Of a stretch of 64,000 nt of DNA, positions 54,305 to 62,093 are shown in pieces. Positions within the stretch are counted from its first letter, which is position 1. Each line of letters opens with the position of its first letter. The position numbers and the translations under genes were made by a program. Location of the stretch: assembly GCF_020509005.1 (NCBI RefSeq), contig NC_063020.1:2356001-2420000 (forward strand), read 5' to 3'. The notes under the pieces were generated by a model. The model was not told the origin of the DNA, did no database searches, and was given only the letters and a program-made list of their open reading frames with translations. Source of the stretch: Fulvia fulva. Taxonomy: Eukaryota; Ascomycota; Dothideomycetes; Mycosphaerellales; Mycosphaerellaceae.

Positions 54305-55568
54305 TATTATAAGTAGATATAAGTACGTAGTCGGGTAAGGTACAAGTCGAATAGATGTTCTATCTAAGAGAGGCGCGGAGGGCGCGAGAGTTATATACGG
54401 GCGCTAAGCCGCTAGTCGGATTATTTAGCGGGCGCGGGGTCTAGGTACGTACCCGCGGGTTTAAGTAAATATACGCCGGTACGGTAATACTACCCCCCCT
54501 CTTAGAGTGCGCTCCGGAGCACTCTCCTCTTCTCTTATATCTGTCGTATCTATTATATTTCTTATTGCCTTCGTAAACACCTTATTATCTATTAGACTAT
54601 ATATATTGCTCTCTTTTATATAAGCCCGGAGGCCTAGTCCTACCGGTATTAGAGCTATCGCTACTTATACTAGTTAGCGTGCTTTACGTATACCTATAGC
54701 ATTCTTATTCGGTATCTAGTCTATAGGTAGTTAAAAACTAGGTAGCTTAGTCGCTCTCGGGTAGTTATAGTAAAAGTCGGCTACGGAGGCGGTAGTAGTC
54801 TCGATAACCTAGTCCGTAGCTTTATAGGATAGCTTATTATATCTAATATATTTTACTAAGTATTCCTAATATAGCTACTTACCTCCTACCGGTATTAGTC
54901 CTCGCGGCTATCTCTTCTTATAGTCTAGAATTTGCTTAACCTCCTATTAATCGGGTTCGGCGGGATCGGCTTCGTATTATTCGTCGTCGATAATTCGGAT
55001 CGGTAGTAGTACGGGTTATGTCTATCCTATAACCGGTGGATAAACTAGTATAAGAAGGTATAAGTAGAAGCGATTATCGATATTTAAAGTAGGTAGGAGC
55101 TCTACTTTATAAGTATTACCCGGTAGTACCTCCGTAATTACGTACGGTCTAGACTACTTTACGTCTATCTTACGAGAAGGTCTCTCTATCGTCTAGTTCT
55201 TAGTACTTGCCTATACTTCGTCGCCTTCGGCGTACCGTAGTATAGTTATATAAGTCTAGTTTACGTACTTAGCTTAGACTACTTATACTAAGGCTATCTA
55301 CTATCGTAAGTATTAGTATATCTCTTATATTTTAGCCGTAAACTTGTCCGCGGACTCGGTGTCTAGTCGCTATTTATATAGTATTAGTAGTATAGGTAAG
55401 TCTAAGTCGAACTTAGAGAACCTTAGATTACGCCTAGTATTAGTATAGAATAGCGAGACGCCTATTATTACGGACACTATATTGTTTACTATAAACTTAG
55501 CTAACAGAGTCTAATCTAGCTAGTCGTCCTAGGTATAGTTAACAAAGATACGTAGGTATTACTCTATT
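54305..55568 (-). mobile_element. Gypsy-2 chromovirus fragment (LTR, chromodomain, integrase C-terminus), RIP-degraded
   Basis: An LTR-like piece (about 54305-54489) ends CGGTAATA beside CTACCCCCCC, mirroring the LTR/polypurine border of Gypsy-1. To the right the minus strand encodes a chromodomain ('EVKQILDYKKR', 'YLVKYIRYNKLSYKATD' near 54780-54960) and the integrase C-terminus ('NTRRNLRFSKFDLDLP' near 55400). Many RIP stops are present. At 55557-55568 it is interrupted by LINE-C and continues at 60711. Confidence 0.72.
55557..55568. repeat. Left TSD of LINE-C
   Basis: TATTACTCTATT, repeated at 60711-60722. Removing LINE-C and one copy lets the Gypsy-2 integrase read 'SENTNKVIE' into 'YLRIFVNY' on the minus strand. 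Confidence 0.85.
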
Positions 55569-55812
55569 GATCTCGATCGATAGAAGCGACTCTTTCGGGT
55601 ACTAGGACGAGGACCATTCAATCGATAGCCCTTATCAAGACGAGCAATCTACTCAAGCAGTAGCGACCCGCCTGCGCTGGCGGCGGCGCAATTGTGATAC
55701 AAAAAAAACCCCAAAACCGAGGTCCCCTTCCCCTGAAGGCAGACCCTAGAATTGCGGAGTTGCGGAGGACAACTGCCCAATTAGGAAGCGCGACCCCGAA
55801 CAACAGCGAAGG

Positions 55813-57162
55813 ATGGCAACCAACGAGAGCCATAGCCTTGCGAACATTCTGCACCAAGAGTCAAACCGGGGAACAAACCAAGAAAAAACCCAGGACACAA
55901 GCCAAGGCCCACTATACAGAAAGCAGAGGCCAACGACAAACAACACAGCGTGGACGACCCTATATACGGAGGCGGAGAACTTACTAGGGGATGACGAACA
56001 CCCAGCCCGGGCATATAAGAACACCATAGCACAGCTACTAGGAGCGCTAAAAGCGCTATCATACCAAATCCCGAAGACAATCCAACAAGTAACACAGAAG
56101 GCAGCCCAGAAACCAACTACATGGGCAACAGTAGCAGCAGGCAAGAATCAACCCCCTCCGAAGGAAAGTAAGGCGGTACGCCTATACATTACTGATCCGG
56201 CGGAGAAACAAGAAATCGCAGCCCTAACAAGCAAGGAGATTGTCGACAGAATCGGCCAAAAGGAGGTAGTTGGGGCGAGGGTAGAAGCAACAGGCGTAGT
56301 AAGACTCTTTACCGCACAAGAGTCTGATAGACGAAAGCTGGAGACCTATAAGGAGTGGACTACTAAAGTCGCGAAGTCGGCACGAGTCTCCCACCAACAG
56401 TATACCGTCATCGCCCACGGGGTCCCTAGGACATTCAAGGTCGAAGACCTTCCCCACCTCCAAGTACAGAACCAGAACACCTCCCCAGGAGTACGACTAA
56501 CGAAGGCGGCATGGCTGCACAAGACAGTAGACCGAGAAAAGACGCATTCATCGCTTATTATTTGGGTAGAGACAGCGGAACAAGCTAACCAGATATTAGA
56601 CAATGGGCTATTCTGGAACTGCGAGAGAATGGACACGGAGATCCATCAGAGCAGCCACAGGGTACTACAATGCTTCCAATGCCAACAGTACGGTCACATA
56701 GCCTCAAAATGCGGGGAGAAGACCCCAAGGTGTCCTCACTGCGCAGGCCCACACCAGGGAAGGGAATGCCCAAAAAAGGAGAGCAGGTGCGCATGCTGCG
56801 GCAGAAGGCACCCAGCGTATTCAAGCCAATGCCCGGCTAGAATAGCAGCACAAGAACGAGCGAGACAAGCAAGGATCTCTACACCAGCTAGGTACCCCCA
56901 ACGACAACAGGAGGGACCTACCGTGTACAAGGGCTTCGAGCCGAGCAAAAGGAAGAGGGCAGAAGAGACGAACAAGGGAACCCAACCGCAAACGCATCCA
57001 CCTCCCGGTCGGCCTCGACACCTTAACCGGGCAGCCAACGAACTAGGCCAAATGCGAATCTTTGGGGCGCCCCAGCGGCCCCAGGGCCAGCCGGACAGCG
57101 AGATACAGGCTCAGGAGACACAGCAGGTCAGCACGGAAATGGACCTCACGGATAACGAATGA
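55813..57162 (+). CDS. LINE-C ORF1, Gag-like nucleic-acid-binding protein
   Basis: 449 residues. The N-terminal half is helical and Gln/Ala-rich. The middle part ('RVSHQQYTVIAHGVPRTFK', 'CERMDTEIHQSSHRVLQCF') leads into three zinc knuckles: 'CFQCQQYGHIASKC', 'CPHCAGPHQGREC' and 'CACCGRRHPAYSSQC'. The C-terminus is basic then Pro/Gln-rich. Such proteins coat the LINE RNA. The stop TGA overlaps the ORF2 start as ATGA, suggesting termination-reinitiation. Confidence 0.9.
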   Translation: MATNESHSLANILHQESNRGTNQEKTQDTSQGPLYRKQRPTTNNTAWTTLYTEAENLLGDDEHPARAYKNTIAQLLGALKALSYQIPKTIQQVTQKAAQKPTTWATVAAGKNQPPPKESKAVRLYITDPAEKQEIAALTSKEIVDRIGQKEVVGARVEATGVVRLFTAQESDRRKLETYKEWTTKVAKSARVSHQQYTVIAHGVPRTFKVEDLPHLQVQNQNTSPGVRLTKAAWLHKTVDREKTHSSLIIWVETAEQANQILDNGLFWNCERMDTEIHQSSHRVLQCFQCQQYGHIASKCGEKTPRCPHCAGPHQGRECPKKESRCACCGRRHPAYSSQCPARIAAQERARQARISTPARYPQRQQEGPTVYKGFEPSKRKRAEETNKGTQPQTHPPPGRPRHLNRAANELGQMRIFGAPQRPQGQPDSEIQAQETQQVSTEMDLTDNE

Positions 57163-60100
57163 TACTATACGACGACATCACTATCGTACAGTACAACGTA
57201 AACAAAAGTAGGGACAAGGTCCAGCGCCACTTTCTACAAGAGCTAGACCCGCTACGGCACCACGTTATTGCGGTACAGGAACCATGGATCAACCCCTACG
57301 TAGGACTCCCAGCCACTTGTAATGACCGGAGATACCACACCGTAATCGCGGGCCAACGAGGCGTCAACCCGAGGACATGTATATACGTAAGCAAGACTAT
57401 AGACCTTGAGTCGTGGAAGGTTATACTACCGCAGCAGGGCAACCTAGGAGACATAACATCAATCCAGATCGACACGACACAAGGCCCTATCCAGATCCAT
57501 AACGTTTACAACCCGCCACCGCGGGGTCGGACGAGTAGGGAACTAGGAACCCTCGCCCACCTAGAGCGGACCCTAAGCCAAGACACGAAGCAAGTACTCC
57601 TCGGCGACTTCAACCTCCACCACCCACAGTGGGGACTCGAATTCACTCCCCCGCACGCATTTCTAGGGGGGAAGCTACTGGACATAACCGCACGCTACGG
57701 AATGGCCTTAGTAACACCAAAGGGAACAGAGACGTGGAAGGCCCGTACTAGTGCAAGCACGATCGACCTATGCTTTCTATCACGAGAACTTGAAGAGAGA
57801 CTAGTCCAATGCCGACCGAACTACGCGCTAGAAGCCTCCTCAGACCATATCCCTATCCAAACGACGCTAGGGGTGAAGGCGATAGAGGAGCCAGCAAACG
57901 AACCACGCCGTAACTGGAAGAAGGCACGCTGGGACGACATAAGAGGCTTCCTAATAGCGAACCTACCACAGCATAGAGAACTCGAGACGACAGCTCAGCT
58001 AGATCAAGCAGCGGAACAGATTACCTCGGTCATATGGCAAGCAGCGGAACAATACACGCCGTTACTCCGGCCCTCAACGCAGCAGAAGGCCTTCTGGACC
58101 CCTGAATGCTCTACGAAGGTAAGGGAGGCTAGAAGGGCAAGGCGACAGTGGACGAAGGAGCACACCCAAGAGACGTGGGAGCAATACTGCCAAGCGACAC
58201 AAGAGAAGAAGGCACAGATAAGACGCGATAAGCTGCAGGACTGGAGAGCGACGATCGGGCTCGTTACAGAAAACCCGGAACAGATGTGGAGACTTGCTAA
58301 ATGGGCACGACTACCTGAAGAGCAACAAGCCCCTCACTTCCCCCCAATCGTAGACCGCGAAGGGATTGCCCAGGCTACGCCCCGGGGCAAGGCAAAAGCG
58401 TTAGCCGACCATTTCTTTTCGACGCAAGTAGAGGCAGACCTTACGGACATCGACCCGAGCACATACCCGGAACCCCTGGACATGGATTGGGCGGTTAGCC
58501 CTAACACAGTAACAGGAGTCATAAGTAAGCTAAAGGGACGAAAAGCCCCAGGCCCAGACAGGATACCAAACGTACTGCTAAAAGAGTGTAGAGAAGAGAT
58601 CGCGCCGAGCCTTGCAAACCTATTTACCGCGTGCCTACGGCTAGGGTATCACCCGAAGCCGTACAGAGAGTCTATGACAGTAGTGCTACGCAAGCCACAG
58701 AAGGAAGACTATACTCAGCCCAAGTCGTACAGACCAATAGCACTTCTAAATACGATAGGGAAGGTCCTAGAAAAGATAGTAGCCCAGAGACTTACGCAGC
58801 TTGCCGAGGACAACCACGTACTCCCAGCAACACAGATGGGGGGAAGAAGCCAGCGATCGACACTAACAGCAATGGAGCTAATTACGGAGCAAATCCAGAC
58901 CCTCTGGCACTACGGCAGGAACCGAGCGGCGTCCTTACTATCCCTCGACATCGCAGGGGCCTTCGACAACGTCTCACACCAAAGGCTAATACATATCCTA
59001 CAGCAGAAAGGCATCCCCCAGTGGGCAACGTCGTTCGTCTTCTCCTTTCTCCAGGAACGGACGACATACCTAGTCCTAGGAAGGTACACGTCCGACCCGG
59101 TGAAGGCAGAGACTGGAATACCTCAGGGATCTACTCTCTCCCCTATCCTGTTTCTAATATTTATGTCGGATCTAATCCCCCTACTCACCTCTCCGCAAAC
59201 CTCAGCATCGGGGTTCGTAGACGATACAAACATCCTAGCCTGGTCAGACTCGACAGAAGAGAACTGTCGCCTCCTTGAAGATAGGCACAAGAAATGCGAG
59301 GAGTGGGCAAAGAAGCATGGTGCCCGGTTCGCCCCTGAAAAGTACCAACTTATACACTTCAGTAAAGCGAGAACACACCATAATATGAAGGCGGCGGTAA
59401 GAATCCAAGGCTACGAGACCAAGCCATCAGCGGAGCTACGAGTACTAGGGATCTGGCTCGACCCGAAGCTAAGCTGGAATGTACAGATTAAGAAAGCCCA
59501 GAGTCGAGCGCAAGTCAATGAAGCCTCGATAAAGAGGCTTACGGCATCTACATGGGGAGCAACATTCGACAAGGCAAGAGTAATGTATAAGGCGATCGTC
59601 AGACCAGCTATGTTGTACGGGGCACAGATTTGGGGAACAGGAGGCGCAGGCAAGCCGATCCCGAAACGGATAGAGCAACCCCTAAACAGGACACAGGCAG
59701 GCAACCTACGTAGGGTACTAGGCGCATACAAGACAACGTCAACAAGCACGGTAGAAATGGAGACAGGAATACCACCAATCGGCCAGTACATCCGGGGAAT
59801 GAGAATTCAATACGCGGCAAAGACGACAGGTTACCTAGCACAAACCACGATCCAGGAGGCAAAGAATAAGATAGAAAGCCGCTACCGGAGAGGGGCAGGA
59901 TATAGGACAAGCCAAAAAGAGGATGACCTTACGACCTTTACGGCCGTACAGACAAGCACCGAATGGCTAGCACGAAAGGAGGAGGAGCGTAGGACTCGCC
60001 AGGCCGGCGGGAGCAAGGCTAAGACCCAAAACCTAGCGGAACAGATAGCGAGCTGCCTATGGGAGCAGGACTGGAAAAGGAAGCCCCCTAAGACAACAGG

Positions 60101-60512
60101 CCCGATAGCGCTCCGAGCCTTCCAGAGACACAATTACCAGCTATATAGGGACCTGACAAGGGCCGAAGCAAGCATAGCGATCCAAATCAGGTCCGAACAC
60201 ATTGGATTAAGGGCCTACCTGTTCAGAAGACGCGCACTAGACATCTATAGCCCAGCCTGCCAGTGTGGCTACCCATCGCAAAACCCAGAACATATGCTAC
60301 TACGATGCCCGCAGTGGGCGAGAGGCAGGGGAAATTGGAGGCACCAAGCGGGAAGGAGAGACTACAAGTCAATTATTAGGGACAAAGGCAACATTCGCCG
60401 AATCTCTCGGTGGATACTACAGCAGGGATACCTCCAGCAGTTTAGCCTCGCGAGCGAGACGGAGGAGTGGATAGACAAGAGGCGGAAGCGAGGGGGGTTG
60501 CAGATAGGGTAG
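57159..60512 (+). CDS. LINE-C ORF2, APE endonuclease-reverse transcriptase
   Basis: 1117 residues. The apurinic-type endonuclease spans about 5-235: 'QYNVNKSRDKVQ', 'VIAVQEPWINPY' with the catalytic Glu, 'LLGDFNLHHPQWG', and the terminal 'SSDHIPI'. The RT spans about 450-740, with 'KSYRPIALLNTIGKVLEKI', 'LLSLDIAGAFDNVSHQRL', 'GIPQGSTLSPILF' and the active site 'FVDDTN' (D688, D689). A C-terminal zinc motif, C-x-C-x8-H-x4-C, starts at C1034. I see no RNase H domain. The start overlaps the ORF1 stop by four bases. No frameshift or stop is present. Confidence 0.93.
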   Translation: MILYDDITIVQYNVNKSRDKVQRHFLQELDPLRHHVIAVQEPWINPYVGLPATCNDRRYHTVIAGQRGVNPRTCIYVSKTIDLESWKVILPQQGNLGDITSIQIDTTQGPIQIHNVYNPPPRGRTSRELGTLAHLERTLSQDTKQVLLGDFNLHHPQWGLEFTPPHAFLGGKLLDITARYGMALVTPKGTETWKARTSASTIDLCFLSRELEERLVQCRPNYALEASSDHIPIQTTLGVKAIEEPANEPRRNWKKARWDDIRGFLIANLPQHRELETTAQLDQAAEQITSVIWQAAEQYTPLLRPSTQQKAFWTPECSTKVREARRARRQWTKEHTQETWEQYCQATQEKKAQIRRDKLQDWRATIGLVTENPEQMWRLAKWARLPEEQQAPHFPPIVDREGIAQATPRGKAKALADHFFSTQVEADLTDIDPSTYPEPLDMDWAVSPNTVTGVISKLKGRKAPGPDRIPNVLLKECREEIAPSLANLFTACLRLGYHPKPYRESMTVVLRKPQKEDYTQPKSYRPIALLNTIGKVLEKIVAQRLTQLAEDNHVLPATQMGGRSQRSTLTAMELITEQIQTLWHYGRNRAASLLSLDIAGAFDNVSHQRLIHILQQKGIPQWATSFVFSFLQERTTYLVLGRYTSDPVKAETGIPQGSTLSPILFLIFMSDLIPLLTSPQTSASGFVDDTNILAWSDSTEENCRLLEDRHKKCEEWAKKHGARFAPEKYQLIHFSKARTHHNMKAAVRIQGYETKPSAELRVLGIWLDPKLSWNVQIKKAQSRAQVNEASIKRLTASTWGATFDKARVMYKAIVRPAMLYGAQIWGTGGAGKPIPKRIEQPLNRTQAGNLRRVLGAYKTTSTSTVEMETGIPPIGQYIRGMRIQYAAKTTGYLAQTTIQEAKNKIESRYRRGAGYRTSQKEDDLTTFTAVQTSTEWLARKEEERRTRQAGGSKAKTQNLAEQIASCLWEQDWKRKPPKTTGPIALRAFQRHNYQLYRDLTRAEASIAIQIRSEHIGLRAYLFRRRALDIYSPACQCGYPSQNPEHMLLRCPQWARGRGNWRHQAGRRDYKSIIRDKGNIRRISRWILQQGYLQQFSLASETEEWIDKRRKRGGLQIG

Positions 60513-60710
60513 TCATCAGGGCAGGCCCATGACACTAGCGTACCCCTAACAAGGGAAATTTAAGACGACAACGAGGAGGAAAAGACAGGCGGGAAGGAGG
60601 AGGGGTTTTCACCAACACGGTTTCCCCTCTATATATACAAAAACAAGATAGCATAGCTGCATAGGCCAAAGGGCACTACAACAGCTTAATGAAATATCTA
60701 TCTATCTATC

Positions 60711-60819
60711 TATTACTCTATTACTTTGTTCGTGTTCTCCGACTATCTATCTATTTCTAGGGGTAGACTAGTCTTTAGTTTTGTAAACCCGTCTATAACT
60801 ATCTTAGAGGTTAATAAGG
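60711..60819 (-). mobile_element. Gypsy-2, continuation between LINE-C and LINE-D
   Basis: Begins with the right TSD copy of LINE-C (60711-60722). The minus strand reads integrase core sequence ('EIDR*SENTNKVIE', the DGQTE-type motif) preceded by 'DGFTKLKTSLPL'. The change to unmutated LINE-D sequence falls near 60820. The remainder of Gypsy-2 should lie beyond the right edge. Confidence 0.6.
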
Positions 60820-60833
60820 TTCAGAGAGACACG

Positions 60834-62093
60834 ATGATAGCGATCGCAGGAAACGACCAGGAGCAGGAGAGTAACGAGTGGAAGGAGGTCTGCAGGAAGG
60901 CAGAAACAATGGCAATGGCAGGAGATGGCGAGCACCCAGAAAGAGCACTTAAGGGGATGATTTTGGAGCTCCTTGGAGGGCTAAAGGCACTAAGGAGCCA
61001 AACAGGACAGATCATTAACAGGACAGTAGCAGCAGCAGCAAAGAAGAGGACACAGGAAGGCCAGAAACTAAGCCAACCAACCTGGGCAGCAGTTGCATCC
61101 CAAAACCCCCCCCCCCAGAAAACAGCTATCAAGGTCTACATTTCCGACCAGCAAGAGCAGAAAGAGATTGAGGGCCTGTCAGGCAAGGAGATCATACAGA
61201 AGATTGGGATACAAGGCATCATTGGAGCCAGGAAAGAGAAGGGAGGTGTCCTTAAGCTGTTCACAGCACAGGAGCAAGACAGGAAGAGGCTAGAGACACA
61301 GAAGGAGTGGACAGTCAAACTAGGCAAGACGGCTAAGGTCTCACACCAACAAAATATGGTTATTGCCCATGGGATGACCACAAAGTTTGACATTGAAGGA
61401 GACCTTAAGAGGCTGCAGGACCAGAACCAGGCTGTATGCCCAGGGCTACAGATCACAAAAGCAGCATGGGTCAACAGAAAGACAAAGGACACAAAGAGAG
61501 AGTCTTCTCTAGTGCTCTGGATAGGCACTGTAGAACAGGCAAACACCGTGCTTGACAAGGGCATCTTCTGGGAATGCGAAAGAATGGACACAGAAATCCA
61601 TAGAAGCACCCACAGACTACTGCAATGCTTCAAGTGCCAACAGTATGGTCATATCTCTACTAGATGCCCAAGCCAAAAGGACACTTGTTCCCACTGTGCT
61701 GGTAGCCACAAAGTACAGAATTGCACAGCCCCAAAGAGTGAAGCCAGATGTGCATGCTGTGGAAAGAAACACCCTTCCTGGTCCCAAGACTGCACAGCTA
61801 GGATTGAGGCAAAGAGGAGGGCAAGAGAAGCCAGGATCAACACCCCTATCAGATTCCAGACAGGGACAATCACCCTAGAACCCCTAAGGACTGTCTACAA
61901 CCCTCTGAAAAGAGGCAGAACAGAAGAGACCACACAGGCCCAAGGCCACCCTGCTATGGGTAGACCAAAATCAATTGTGGTTGCAGGAAGAGACCCGTCA
62001 CAAAGCAGGCTCAACCTTACCACAATCCCAAATAGCAGCCAGCAGCAGGAAGCACGAGAAGACCAGCAGGAGACCAGCATGGATGAGTCATGA
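60834..62093 (+). CDS. LINE-D ORF1, Gag-like protein with zinc knuckles
   Basis: 419 residues from the ATG at 60834; the upstream in-frame codons lie in degraded Gypsy-2 and contain no ATG. It aligns along its length with LINE-C ORF1, for example 'VSHQQNMVIAHGM' and 'WECERMDTEIHRSTHRLL', and has the same three knuckles: 'CFKCQQYGHISTRC', 'CSHCAGSHKVQNC' and 'CACCGKKHPSWSQDC'. It lacks the ~45 N-terminal residues of LINE-C ORF1. It ends TGA, overlapping the ORF2 start as ATGA. Confidence 0.88.
   Translation: MIAIAGNDQEQESNEWKEVCRKAETMAMAGDGEHPERALKGMILELLGGLKALRSQTGQIINRTVAAAAKKRTQEGQKLSQPTWAAVASQNPPPQKTAIKVYISDQQEQKEIEGLSGKEIIQKIGIQGIIGARKEKGGVLKLFTAQEQDRKRLETQKEWTVKLGKTAKVSHQQNMVIAHGMTTKFDIEGDLKRLQDQNQAVCPGLQITKAAWVNRKTKDTKRESSLVLWIGTVEQANTVLDKGIFWECERMDTEIHRSTHRLLQCFKCQQYGHISTRCPSQKDTCSHCAGSHKVQNCTAPKSEARCACCGKKHPSWSQDCTARIEAKRRAREARINTPIRFQTGTITLEPLRTVYNPLKRGRTEETTQAQGHPAMGRPKSIVVAGRDPSQSRLNLTTIPNSSQQQEAREDQQETSMDES

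Larger units (their letters stand above)
55569..60710 (+). mobile_element. LINE-C, apparently intact Tad1-like non-LTR retrotransposon
   Basis: A 5.14-kb element with a ~245-bp 5' UTR, two intact overlapping ORFs, a ~200-bp 3' UTR and an (ATCT)n tail in place of poly(A). It is flanked by a 12-bp TSD. It lacks RIP-type stops even though its host (Gypsy-2) and sister copy (LINE-B) are saturated, so it inserted after they were mutated. A candidate active element. Confidence 0.9.

Noticed and set aside
31030..55568. AT-rich centromere or mating-type-like region
   Set aside because: CpG remains common and every long stretch can be assigned to a degraded transposon; the composition is explained by RIP.
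60695..60760. CRISPR-like or satellite array from repeated ATCT units
   Set aside because: It is the simple-repeat tail of LINE-C followed by RIP-degraded Gypsy-2 sequence; no spacers or longer repeat units.
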